Shown one piece after another: positions 56,001-64,000 of a DNA stretch of 64,000 nucleotides. The DNA is from Sideroxydans sp. Lineage in GTDB: Bacteria; Pseudomonadota; Gammaproteobacteria; Burkholderiales; Gallionellaceae. A model generated the notes under the pieces. It saw nothing but the letters and a program-made list of their open reading frames with translations. It was not told the DNA's origin and made no database searches. The position numbers and the translations under genes were made by a program. The stretch covers positions 62,001 to 126,000 of the forward strand of contig JAQTTU010000003.1 of NCBI GenBank assembly GCA_028710605.1, in the 5' to 3' direction. How positions within the stretch are numbered: the first letter of the stretch is position 1; each line of letters starts with the position of its first letter.

Positions 56001-56868
56001 CATCCGCTTCCCTGACCTGGCCGCGCCGCATTTCCAGCCAGAATCTCAGCGCACCCTGCCCGCTTTTGAAAGCCTCGGGCAGCGTGAACCACTTGTTCCA
56101 GGCAAGGACATTTAACTGATCGATTTGCGCGAACAGTTCGCCGCGCCATGTCTCCGGCCGGGTAAAGCTGTCCCCATACAGATCGCCGCGCAGGTCGAGG
56201 CGCGAAGACAGCGCGGACGGCGGGGAAGCGCGCAGCGCAAAGCGGTGGTGATCGCCGCGATTTTCGATGACCATTTCCACTTGCTCGAAGGTGATCGGAG
56301 GCGCATTGCGCATATCGTCCTGCCACAGCACGCGCCCGTTGTGCACGGCAATGCGCGACTGGTGCAGCAGCCAGTCCGCGCCCGCTTCGTCCGATTGCAT
56401 GCCGGTCTGCTCGCCGGACAACATGCCCGCCACATAGCGCCGCCCATCGACATCGCGGCGTATCAGCAGATTCGGGCTTTCCAGGTCCAGACTGTTAAAA
56501 CGCAGCTCACCCGCGAACAGTGAACTCCACGCGATGGTGTTGCGCAGTTGCGGAAACTCCAGTGCGGTTTGTCCGCGCTCGTCCAGAATCTTCACGTCAG
56601 ACAACAGCAGGCGCGGACGCAGCCCGTTCCAGTCGGCCTCGATGTGCGCGATGGTTACCGCGCGACCGACTGCGGCGCTGGCCGCCATGGTGATGTCGTC
56701 GTGGTAACGCTCGACATCCGGCAACACCCGGTAACGCAAAGCCAGCATCAAGGCGACACCCATCCCAGCCACCACCAGAACGAAAAGCAGGGCGAGACGC
56801 AGCAGATGCTTGATGCCGCGCCTGGTGTGACGGAGCGCGGGTTTCAGCATGATGCTTGGATGCGACAA
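53005..56868 (-). CDS. yhdP: YhdP-family AsmA-like protein
   Basis: The 1287-residue protein has one N-terminal membrane helix (about residues 19-45, HLLRLALLFVLVVAGMGVALMLALRY). A very long periplasmic region of repeated beta-strand groove segments follows, as in the AsmA/YhdP lipid-transport family. The C-terminal part includes GSGTLDCELEWSGAPDEFNYGSLNGTLKLKTGKGRFLQVNPGAAKLLGVLSLQSIPKRI, a strongly conserved piece. YhdP helps carry phospholipids to the outer membrane in E. coli. It lies between nit-tldD and glnE, divergent from glnE. Confidence 0.93.
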   Translation of the reverse strand: MSHPSIMLKPALRHTRRGIKHLLRLALLFVLVVAGMGVALMLALRYRVLPDVERYHDDITMAASAAVGRAVTIAHIEADWNGLRPRLLLSDVKILDERGQTALEFPQLRNTIAWSSLFAGELRFNSLDLESPNLLIRRDVDGRRYVAGMLSGEQTGMQSDEAGADWLLHQSRIAVHNGRVLWQDDMRNAPPITFEQVEMVIENRGDHHRFALRASPPSALSSRLDLRGDLYGDSFTRPETWRGELFAQIDQLNVLAWNKWFTLPEAFKSGQGALRFWLEMRRGQVREADADVDLHGVGAQLAADLPQLDLNRLRGRLGWRQAEDGFEIETRQLALRMRNGFALKPTDLFLRISPKQSYRSASGEIKANAIELADINTLLGYFPLEAEMKDRLLALSPQGRLSDLHASWQGDEQRLAQYRVRARFEDVGVSQVGAQPGFSGLSGEVDGNDSDGMLRLDSRGLRVQAPGFLAEELQFNYLAGRLDWQRNGHGWDVKLNNAQVRNADVDGTVYGSYQIDDGPGVADITIDLTRASVTHAARYIPMHAFDDATYRWLQTGLQDGMASSFKMRVRGDLRDFPFPDSKKGMFKIEAQAHNVAIEFDPGWPRIERAAANLLIQGRLLEVRAATAMTAGASLQNVSVVLPDTLADELVMQVNGEAADATQRCLDYIRNSPVRGYLDGYTDSIHARGDGLLKLKLDIPLSGKTPAKVAGSYRFFNNEVDLAAQVPLLSFASGTLSFTNNSLQANDINAQVLGGPARITLRSENDTLLTQASGRLNADNLPANYTYPLLRRLHGKTDWTAEVKVQNKMADVRVTSDLRGLQSTLPQPFAKSAAERVQVRFEQKDITSMQDRFKLRYGDLLRAELTRVADAQGKWNIKRGSLLFGDTEAKPSVEGIVVAGELPQFALEGWNGWSDFSGGEGGLPNIAGINVTLGTLHGYGNTVHQLNIRGSGRNGLVSTRLFSREVNGDLIWQPQNEGRLLVRLKNAMLGEGENEMPQPQIAAAAAENKTDKLSIPTLDMAIDKLSWKGRQLGKLEMLVSSADGAVLLENLRLTNPDGVISSSGKWSAAPQQTQLKTKIEITDAGKILARSGYPESLKDGSGTLDCELEWSGAPDEFNYGSLNGTLKLKTGKGRFLQVNPGAAKLLGVLSLQSIPKRISLDFTDVLSPGFEFDSIEGQAVIVHGLIKDADFKMTGAAARITLNGQVDLERETQQLKVRVMPTIGDNVSLLSFAVFPPVVGVGVLLANKILSDPLDKLVSFDYNVSGSWQDPKVEKIGRTQAVPKGAGE

Positions 56869-56961
56869 AGATGCAGATGGAAAAACGGGCTAACGGGCAT
56901 GTAGAATCTATAATGTGATGCACAAAACAAGTGCATGCATTTTAGCCCAGAAACAAACTTG

Positions 56962-57125
56962 GTTGCCCGCAGATTACACAGATTTCCGCAGATTAAACAA
57001 CACTAAACAATAAGTTGCTTACCCTCCGATGGGGCGACCCGACTCTTGTCAGTATCCGCCTGAAATCTGCGTTAATCTGTGTACCCACAGGGCACAAGAA
57101 CCTCTTCGAGGTAATCTGCGGGCTG
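56962..57125. repeat. Inverted repeat, family C, copy 4, with an interrupted right arm
   Basis: The left arm TTGCCCGCAGATTACACAGA is intact. The right arm reads TTAATCTGTGTA, then about 30 extra bases (57084-57113, including hairpin CCTCTTCGAGG), then ATCTGCGGGC. It lies in the divergent yhdP-glnE gap. Confidence 0.82.
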
Positions 57126-57161
57126 AACTGCTTTTTTAAGAATCCAACAATGCCATAACCC

Positions 57162-59939
57162 ATGACCAAACTCGACCAACTCCTGCCCCACACCCGCCAT
57201 TGCAGCCGCTATCTCGCCCGCCTGCTGGATGCCGAACCGGAGTTGCTGCTCTGGCTGCGCGAGCATTACCTCACGCCGTGCGACGCGCAACTCATCGGAC
57301 GCTGGTTGGACGCGCTGCCCGCCGAGAACGAAGAACAGCTGTCGCGCGCCCTGCGCCAGTTGCGCAAACGCGTGATGCTGCATGTGCTGACGCGCGATTT
57401 GAACGGCCTGTCCGGTCTGGATGAAGTGATGCGCAGCATGACAGCATTGGCGGAAATCGCCGTGCGCCGCGCGCAGCAGTCGGCCATGCGCACGCTGGTC
57501 GAACAGTTTGGCCAGCCGGTTGGCGCGGACAGCGGCGCGGCGCAGGAATTGCTGGTGATCGGCATGGGCAAGCTGGGCGGCGGCGAGTTGAATGTGTCGT
57601 CCGACATCGACCTGATTTTCGTTTACCCGGAAGACGGCGAAACCAACGGCACGCGCACGCTGAGCAACCACGAATTCTTCAACCGCCTCGGGCGCAAGAT
57701 GATTTTGCTCATCAACGACCTCACCGCCGACGGCTACGTGTTCCGCGTCGATATGCGCTTGCGCCCCTACGGCGACAGCGGCCCGCTGAGCATGAGCTTC
57801 GCCGCGCTGGAAGAATATCTGATGGCGCAAGGGCGCGAATGGGAGCGTTACGCGTGGATCAAGGCGCGCGTCATTGCGCCCGAGCACAGTGTGCACACGG
57901 CCGAACTGAGGAAACTGTCGCAACCGTTCGTGTTCCGCAAATATCTGGATTTCGGCGCGTTCGATTCCATGCGCAAACTGCACGCGCAAATCCGCGCCGA
58001 AGTCGCGCGCCGCGACCGTCACCACAACATCAAACTGGGACGCGGCGGCATCCGCGAAATCGAATTCATCGCGCAGGTGTTTCAACTGATACGCGGCGGA
58101 CGCGATGCCGCCTTGCGCATCCGCCCCACGCAGCAGGTGTTGCGCCAACTGGCCGAAGTGGGCGAACTGAGCGCGGACGTGGTGGAAAGACTGGACAGCA
58201 GCTATATCTTTTTGCGCAATCTGGAACACCGTCTGCAATACCTCAACGACCAGCAAACGCAGGAACTGCCGGAGGATGTGGAGCAGCAGGCGATCATCGC
58301 CAGCGCCATGGGTTACGAAAACTTTGCGGACTTGCTCGCCGCGCTGAATCCGCTGCGCGATTTCGTCAGCCAGCAATTTGAAACCGTGTTCGGCGAAAAA
58401 CAGGAAGTGTCCGAAGGTTCATGGTGGCACGAAGAGGCGACTGCCGAAGACTTCGCCGCCGCGTTGAGCAAGTTGGGTTTTCACGATGCCGCCGGACTCG
58501 GCGCGAATTTGTATCAGCTGCGCAGCGGCAGCCGTTACCGGCAATTGCCCGATGCCAGCCGCCAGCGTCTGGATACGCTGCTGCCCAGCCTCACTGCACT
58601 GTGCGCCAAAACGCCCAACAACGACGATGCGCTGCGCCGCACCTTATCCATCCTCGAAGCCATCGCGCGCCGCTCGTCCTACCTCGCCTTTCTCGCCGAA
58701 TATCCGCAAGCCTTGCCGCGTCTGGTCAACTTGCTTTCCGCCAGCGCGTGGGCGGGCGACTTCCTCACGCAGCACCCCATCCTGCTCGATGAATTGCTGG
58801 ACACGCGCGAGTTGTATGTCGCACCCGACTGGATCGCGCTGGATGCGCAACTCGCCACGCAACTGGCAGCACATAGCGGCGACATCGAACGCGAGATGGA
58901 CGCGCTGCGCCAGTTCCAGCAAGCGCGCACCTTCCATCTGCTGGCCATGGATTTGCAAGGCCTGTTGCCGCTGGAAAAACTCAGCGACCATCTGAGTGAT
59001 CTGGCCGACCTCATCCTGCGTCACGTGTTGCGCCTGTGCTGGCGCGACGCGCGCAAGAAACACCGCGACGACCCGCAGTTGCGACACGGTGCGGCGGAGC
59101 CGACGGGTGCGGGAGCAACTGCGGTGCGCCTCCTCCCGCAATCTGGCCTATCGGCTAACGTGTCGGAGGCGCAGTTCGCCATCATCGCCTACGGCAAACT
59201 GGGCGGGCGCGAACTGGGTTACGCCTCCGACCTCGATTTGATTTTTCTGTACGACGACGACCACCCCGACGCGGGCGAAATCTACGCGCGCCTCGGACAG
59301 CGCATCAACACCATGCTGTCCAGCTTCACCTCGTCCGGCAGACTGTACGAAGTCGATCTGCGCCTGCGCCCCAACGGCGAAGGCGGCCTGCTGGTCAGCT
59401 CCATCGCCGCCTTCGACGACTACCAGCGCAACCACGCCTGGGTGTGGGAACATCAGGCGCTGACCCGCGCCCGCTTCTGCGCCGGAGATGCCCGCGTCGG
59501 CACGCAGTTCGAAGCCATCCGCAACGCCGTGCTGCGCCAGCCGCGCGACATCGACAAACTCAAACAGGATGTGGTCGATATGCGCCAGAAAATGCACGAC
59601 GGCCATCACAACAAAACTCCATTATTCGACATCAAACACGACAGCGGCGGCATGGTTGACATCGAATTCATGGTGCAATTCCTCGTGCTCGCCCACGCCG
59701 CTCACCACCCCGAACTCACCGCCAACAGCGGCAACATCGCCCTGCTGGACACCGCCGCAAAACTGAATCTGATCGACGGCGCAACCAGCGACCAAGTACG
59801 CACGCTCTACCGCGAACTGCGCCACATCCAGCACCAGATGCGCCTCAACAACCAGACCCACTGCCGCATCGAACAAGGCAGGCTGGATACTGCGGCGGCG
59901 CTGGCCTTGTGGAAAACGCTGCTGGGCAAAAATGAATAA
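57162..59939 (+). CDS. glnE: Glutamine synthetase adenylyltransferase / deadenylase
   Basis: The 925-residue enzyme adds and removes AMP on glutamine synthetase in response to PII and glutamine. The two nucleotidyltransferase domains are both intact: GMGKLGGGELNVSSDIDLIF near residue 134 (deadenylation) and AYGKLGGRELGYASDLDLIF near 675 (adenylation). RGGIREIEFIAQVFQLIRGG and GGMVDIEFMVQFLVL are the conserved linking segments. In related genomes ilvE follows closely; here an IS110-family element and palindromes separate them. Confidence 0.96.
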   Translation: MTKLDQLLPHTRHCSRYLARLLDAEPELLLWLREHYLTPCDAQLIGRWLDALPAENEEQLSRALRQLRKRVMLHVLTRDLNGLSGLDEVMRSMTALAEIAVRRAQQSAMRTLVEQFGQPVGADSGAAQELLVIGMGKLGGGELNVSSDIDLIFVYPEDGETNGTRTLSNHEFFNRLGRKMILLINDLTADGYVFRVDMRLRPYGDSGPLSMSFAALEEYLMAQGREWERYAWIKARVIAPEHSVHTAELRKLSQPFVFRKYLDFGAFDSMRKLHAQIRAEVARRDRHHNIKLGRGGIREIEFIAQVFQLIRGGRDAALRIRPTQQVLRQLAEVGELSADVVERLDSSYIFLRNLEHRLQYLNDQQTQELPEDVEQQAIIASAMGYENFADLLAALNPLRDFVSQQFETVFGEKQEVSEGSWWHEEATAEDFAAALSKLGFHDAAGLGANLYQLRSGSRYRQLPDASRQRLDTLLPSLTALCAKTPNNDDALRRTLSILEAIARRSSYLAFLAEYPQALPRLVNLLSASAWAGDFLTQHPILLDELLDTRELYVAPDWIALDAQLATQLAAHSGDIEREMDALRQFQQARTFHLLAMDLQGLLPLEKLSDHLSDLADLILRHVLRLCWRDARKKHRDDPQLRHGAAEPTGAGATAVRLLPQSGLSANVSEAQFAIIAYGKLGGRELGYASDLDLIFLYDDDHPDAGEIYARLGQRINTMLSSFTSSGRLYEVDLRLRPNGEGGLLVSSIAAFDDYQRNHAWVWEHQALTRARFCAGDARVGTQFEAIRNAVLRQPRDIDKLKQDVVDMRQKMHDGHHNKTPLFDIKHDSGGMVDIEFMVQFLVLAHAAHHPELTANSGNIALLDTAAKLNLIDGATSDQVRTLYRELRHIQHQMRLNNQTHCRIEQGRLDTAAALALWKTLLGKNE

Positions 59940-59949
59940 GCCAACTTGG

Positions 59950-60016
59950 TCGCAAGCCAATAAAGACGGCCATCTCCATCAAGCGCATGATGCGGATCGC
60001 CTATTGACGGGCATCT
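59950..60016. repeat. Dispersed hairpin element, family A, copy 8 (reverse)
   Basis: TCGCAAGCCAATAAAGACGG, CCATCTCCATCAAGCGCATG and CGGATCGCCTATTGACGGGC. It begins 11 nt after the glnE stop. Confidence 0.87.
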
Positions 60017-60121
60017 CCACGAGGTGCGTTTATAAGAAGTGGAATTTTCCACTTATGAGCACGGATTAAATCGCGGCTTAAAGTCCCTCTCCCGCAGGCG
60101 GGAGAGCAACCGTGTTCTAAG

Positions 60122-61262
<1,141 letters not shown>

Positions 61263-61495
61263 AGGGGTTGGGGTGAGGGATGTTGATCTGAAGCAAGCTT
61301 TGAGTGCGCTCACAAACCCTCATCCCCAGCCCTTCTCCCGCCTGCGGGATAACCAGCGACTTGGCGGCGGGTTTTGCCGCCTAGTCGAATGGCTAGTAGT
61401 TTCATCAGAAGGGAGTATCAGCGCGCTTCATAATCCCCGCAGAAACAGCTAGAATCCCCGCCCTCGTAACCACCCATTGAATTAAGGAAATCAAT

Positions 61496-62416
61496 ATGTC
61501 CATGTCCGACCGCGACGGTTTTATCTGGCACGATGGCAAGCTCGTGCCCTGGCGCGAAGCCACTACTCACGTACTGACCCACACTTTGCATTACGGCATG
61601 GGCGTGTTCGAGGGGGTGCGGGCGTACAAGACGACGCAGGGCACGGCGATTTTCCGGTTGCAGGAGCATACCGACCGCCTGTTCAATTCGGCTTACATCT
61701 TCAAGATGAAAATGCCGTACGACAAGGAAACCATTCTGGAAGCGCAAAAGGAAGTGGTGCGCAGCAACAAGCTGGAATCCTGTTACATCCGCCCCATCGT
61801 GTTTTACGGTTCGGAAGCGATGGGCATCGCCGCCACCAACATCAGCGTGCATGTGGCGATTGCCGCGTGGCCGTGGGGCGCTTATTTGGGCGAAGAAGGC
61901 ATGGCGAAGGGCATCCGCGTGAAGACTTCGAGCTTTACCCGCCATCATGTAAACATCAATATGTGCCGCTCCAAATCGGTGGGCACTTATACCAACTCTA
62001 TCCTCGCACATCAGGAAGTAGCGCACGACGGTTACGACGAAGCGCTGTTGCTGGATGTGGACGGCTACGTGGCCGAAGGCGCGGGCGAAAATATTTTCGT
62101 GGTGAAAAAAGGCAAGCTCTACACGCCCGATCTGACTTCGTGTCTGGAAGGCATCACGCGCGATTCCATCGTCACGCTGGCGAAAGACATGGGGCTGGAG
62201 TTGATCGAGAAACGCATCACGCGCGATGAAGTGTATTGCGCCGACGAGGCGTTCTTCACCGGTACGGCGGCGGAAGTCACGCCCATCCGCGAACTGGATA
62301 CGCGCACCATAGGCAGCGGCAGTCGCGGGCCGATCACCGCCAAATTGCAGGCGGCGTTCTTCGACATCGTGGCGGGCAAGAATGACAAGTACGCGCACTG
62401 GCTGGCGCACGTTTAA
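61496..62416 (+). CDS. ilvE: Branched-chain amino acid aminotransferase
   Basis: The 306-residue fold-type IV PLP enzyme transaminates leucine, isoleucine and valine. It begins [41 protein letters not shown]. The PLP lysine is in [19 protein letters not shown], and [15 protein letters not shown] and [15 protein letters not shown] are the class IV signatures. AAGGAAATCAAT precedes the ATG. The insertion-laden region upstream separates it from glnE, so it probably needs its own promoter. Confidence 0.96.
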   Translation: MSMSDRDGFIWHDGKLVPWREATTHVLTHTLHYGMGVFEGVRAYKTTQGTAIFRLQEHTDRLFNSAYIFKMKMPYDKETILEAQKEVVRSNKLESCYIRPIVFYGSEAMGIAATNISVHVAIAAWPWGAYLGEEGMAKGIRVKTSSFTRHHVNINMCRSKSVGTYTNSILAHQEVAHDGYDEALLLDVDGYVAEGAGENIFVVKKGKLYTPDLTSCLEGITRDSIVTLAKDMGLELIEKRITRDEVYCADEAFFTGTAAEVTPIRELDTRTIGSGSRGPITAKLQAAFFDIVAGKNDKYAHWLAHV

Positions 62417-62444
62417 CATGGGCTTTTCGTTAGCCGTATTTTCA

Positions 62445-62498
62445 CTGTAGGAGCGAGCTTGCTCGCGAAGTGCTTTCGCGAGCAAGCTCGCTCCTACA
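62445..62498. repeat. Palindromic repeat, family F, copy 2
   Basis: GTAGGAGCGAGCTTGCTCGC, GAAGTGCTTTC, then GCGAGCAAGCTCGCTCCTAC. It is almost identical to 50399-50452. It lies between ilvE and the zinc-finger gene. Confidence 0.9.
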
Positions 62499-62555
62499 AA
62501 TATTCTCGGCCTAATGAACTATCCGGTTTTAACTTTACGCAACAAAGGGAAATAC

Positions 62556-62756
62556 ATGTCCAACGAAAACATCACGCAGCGTTATGTTGAAGTCACCGCA
62601 GAAGCCTTGCCTTTGTTCTGCCCGACACCGGATGCCAGCCTGTGGAACGCGCATCCGCGTGTCGCCATTCCGGTGGACAAGCTGGGCGAAGCGCGCTGCC
62701 CGTATTGCGGCACGCTGTACAAATTCAAAGGCGATTTGCCCAAAGGCCACCATTAA
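62556..62756 (+). CDS. CHCC-type zinc-finger protein
   Basis: The 66-residue protein begins MSNENITQRYVEVTAEALPLFCPTPDASLWNAHPRV and ends CPYCGTLYKFKGDLPKGHH. The Cys/His/Cys/Cys arrangement (FCPTP, NAHPRV, RCPYCG) matches the zf-CHCC family, related to the NDUFS6 subunit of complex I. In betaproteobacteria it is regularly found between ilvE and waaF; its role is unclear. AAAGGGAAATAC precedes the ATG at 62556; an in-frame start at 62514 is less likely. Confidence 0.88.
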   Translation: MSNENITQRYVEVTAEALPLFCPTPDASLWNAHPRVAIPVDKLGEARCPYCGTLYKFKGDLPKGHH

Positions 62757-62779
62757 ATCGCGCCTGTTTGTCCAATCCC

Positions 62780-63793
62780 ATGAATAAAATTCTCGTCATC
62801 GCGCCAAGCTGGGTCGGCGACTGCGTGCTGATGCAGCCCATGCTGCATCGCTTACTGCAACGCCACCCCGGAGCCATCATCGACGTGCTCGCGCCGTCGT
62901 GGACGGCAAAATTGCTGCACCAGTTGCCGGAAGTGAACGAGGTCATCGACAACCCGTTCCCGCACGGCAAGCTGGGATTGGGCGAGCGCCGACGGCTGGG
63001 TGTGCAGTTGCGCGATGCCCAATACGACCAAGCCATCGTGCTGCCCAACTCGTGGAAATCCGCGCTGGTTCCGTTCTTCGCCGACATCCCGCTGCGCACC
63101 GGCTTCGTCGGCGAAATGCGCTACGGCCTGCTCAACGACGCGCGCAAATTGAACGAGAAAAAACTGCCGCTGATGGTGGAACGTTTCGCGCAACTGGCCG
63201 AAGCGGTACAGGACGAAATCGCGCGCCCGCTACCGTCGCCCAGCTTGCGGGCAAGCGAGGCGCAACGCGCGGCGGCGCTGGCAAAATTCGGCTTGACGCT
63301 GGAAAAGCCAGTCGCGGTATTTTGCCCCGGCGCGGAATACGGCGAAGCGAAACGCTGGCCCGCGCATTACTACGCCGAACTGGCGCAGCATCTGCGCGCG
63401 GATGGTTATGAAGTGTGGTTGATCGGCTCGCCCAAGGACAAGGAAGTCGCCGACAAAATCGTGGCGCTGGGCAATGAGCCGTGCCGCAATTTTTGCGGTG
63501 CAACCGATTTGACGGAAGCCATCGCGCTGCTGTCGTGCGCCGATCTGGTAGTGAGCAACGATTCCGGTTTGATGCATATCGCCGCCGCGCTGGACAGGCC
63601 GCTGCTGGCGATCTTCGGCTCCAGCAGCCCGCAATTCACCCCGCCGCTGTCGGACAACGCGCAAGTGCTCAAGATTGATATTTCATGCAGCCCCTGCTTC
63701 AAACGCGAATGCCCGCAGGGGCATTTCAACTGCATGCTCAAACTGACCCCGAAACTGGTCGAACGCTACATTCCGGTGCATCATAAGAAATAG
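62780..63793 (+). CDS. waaF: ADP-heptose:LPS heptosyltransferase II
   Basis: The 337-residue GT9 glycosyltransferase adds the second heptose to the inner core of lipopolysaccharide. It starts MNKILVIAPSWVGDCVLMQPML, with LPNSWKSALVPFFADIPLRTGFVGEMRYGLLND, CPGAEYGEAKRWPAHYYAELA, CADLVVSNDSGLMHIAAALDRPLLAIFGSSSP and a late cysteine-rich SCSPCFKRECPQGHFNCM. A larger frame starting inside the zinc-finger gene is a shadow; the ATG at 62780 fits the family. Confidence 0.95.
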   Translation: MNKILVIAPSWVGDCVLMQPMLHRLLQRHPGAIIDVLAPSWTAKLLHQLPEVNEVIDNPFPHGKLGLGERRRLGVQLRDAQYDQAIVLPNSWKSALVPFFADIPLRTGFVGEMRYGLLNDARKLNEKKLPLMVERFAQLAEAVQDEIARPLPSPSLRASEAQRAAALAKFGLTLEKPVAVFCPGAEYGEAKRWPAHYYAELAQHLRADGYEVWLIGSPKDKEVADKIVALGNEPCRNFCGATDLTEAIALLSCADLVVSNDSGLMHIAAALDRPLLAIFGSSSPQFTPPLSDNAQVLKIDISCSPCFKRECPQGHFNCMLKLTPKLVERYIPVHHKK

Positions 63794-63799
63794 CAACCT

Positions 63800-63832
63800 C
63801 TTGCAGATCGCCTATTGACGGACATCTTCACG
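63800..63832. repeat. Half copy of dispersed element, family A, copy 9
   Basis: TTGCAGATCGCCTATTGACG with GACATC matches one arm only. It starts seven nt after the waaF stop. Confidence 0.7.
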
Positions 63833-63880
63833 AAGTGGGGTGAACGGAGTTGTATTTCGATTGGAGCGTAAGCGCACAGC

Positions 63881-63953
63881 GTAGGGTGGATAAGCGTAGC
63901 GCATCCACCAGCACACTTTGAAGGTGGATGCGCTACGCTTATCCACCCTACAA
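63881..63953. repeat. Inverted repeat, family J
   Basis: GTAGGGTGGATAAGCGTAGC, GCATCCACC, a short loop, then the complement GGTGGATGCGCTACGCTTAT and CCACCCTAC. It is a long near-perfect hairpin between two convergent gene ends. Confidence 0.88.
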
Positions 63954-63955
63954 GA

Positions 63956-64000
63956 TTACAACTTCACCTTCACCCAGCCTTGAACAGAAGCCAACGCCGC
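63956..64000 (-). CDS. C-terminal end of an unidentified gene
   Basis: On the minus strand the last 45 bases read AALASVQGWVKVKL and stop. The gene continues past the window edge. Fourteen residues are too few for identification; the frame choice rests on the stop lying right beside a palindrome, as for neighbouring genes. Confidence 0.35.
   Translation of the reverse strand, partial: AALASVQGWVKVKL

Noticed and set aside
61350-61407. Integron attC site
   Set aside because: It has a hairpin but lacks the paired core sites (GTTRRRY) in the right places, and no integrase or cassettes are nearby.
63240-63260. Part of a family A repeat inside waaF (CTTGCGGGCAAG)
   Set aside because: Only a 12-base palindrome matches and the protein aligns normally there; chance cannot be excluded.

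Overview
The window looks like the chromosome of a betaproteobacterium, most likely from the Nitrosomonadales/Gallionellaceae area. The basis is gene order (gyrA-serC-pheA-hisC-aroF-tyrA-aroA; ribF-ileS-lspA-ispH; nit-tldD, yhdP, glnE, ilvE, a CHCC zinc-finger gene, waaF), an arginine-32 type EF-P paired with EarP, and several hemerythrin proteins. The genus is an inference. Most genes are high-GC housekeeping genes. One AT-richer cassette (about 45.7-48.4 kb) looks imported.

Layout. 1-8.65 kb, minus strand: gyrA followed by serine, phenylalanine/tyrosine, histidine and shikimate pathway genes, with aroA cut by the window edge. 9.0-11.1 kb: a toxin-antitoxin pair, an FRG-domain protein and a small hypothetical gene. 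11.3-16.0 kb: two class III nucleotide cyclases with C-terminal hemerythrin domains, flanking ubiG-gph. 16.2-18.9 kb: an orphan GspE/PilB-type ATPase and a hexose-6-phosphate mutarotase. 19.0-20.9 kb: efp and earP. 21.0-26.4 kb: a cold-shock/DUF3465 fusion and a four-gene MacAB-like export operon. 26.4-27.6 kb: tRNA-Thr(CGT) and a ThiO-like oxidase. 27.7-35.9 kb: a type IV pilus minor-pilin operon (pilE-like, fimT, pilV, pilW, pilX, pilY1). 36.0-41.7 kb: ispH, lspA, ileS, ribF. 41.7-45.6 kb: two free-standing hemerythrins around a Lon-like protease. 45.7-48.4 kb: a Gabija-like pair (OLD-family nuclease plus UvrD-like helicase). 49.1-50.4 kb: an antitoxin/PIN toxin pair and a GNAT acetyltransferase. 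50.5-63.8 kb: tldD, nit, yhdP, glnE, an IS110-family insertion, ilvE, a zinc-finger protein and waaF.

The gaps between genes are packed with palindromic repeats of at least ten families. The commonest is a 60-85 bp element seen nine times, marked by CCCGTCAATAGGCG. Some copies have entered genes: earP carries two in-frame repeat insertions, and two other genes take their C-terminus and stop codon from a repeat.

The strongest find is the IS110-family element at about 60.1-61.26 kb. It sits inside a composite palindrome between glnE and ilvE, with an AG (CT on the other strand) dinucleotide at both junctions. The non-coding segment upstream of its transposase contains a 7-nt match to the insertion target inside a small stem-loop and a 9-nt copy of the element's own end. 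That is the layout expected of a bridge RNA. The transposase gene has a +1 frameshift in a run of nine G. All matches were read by eye; no search or folding was run.
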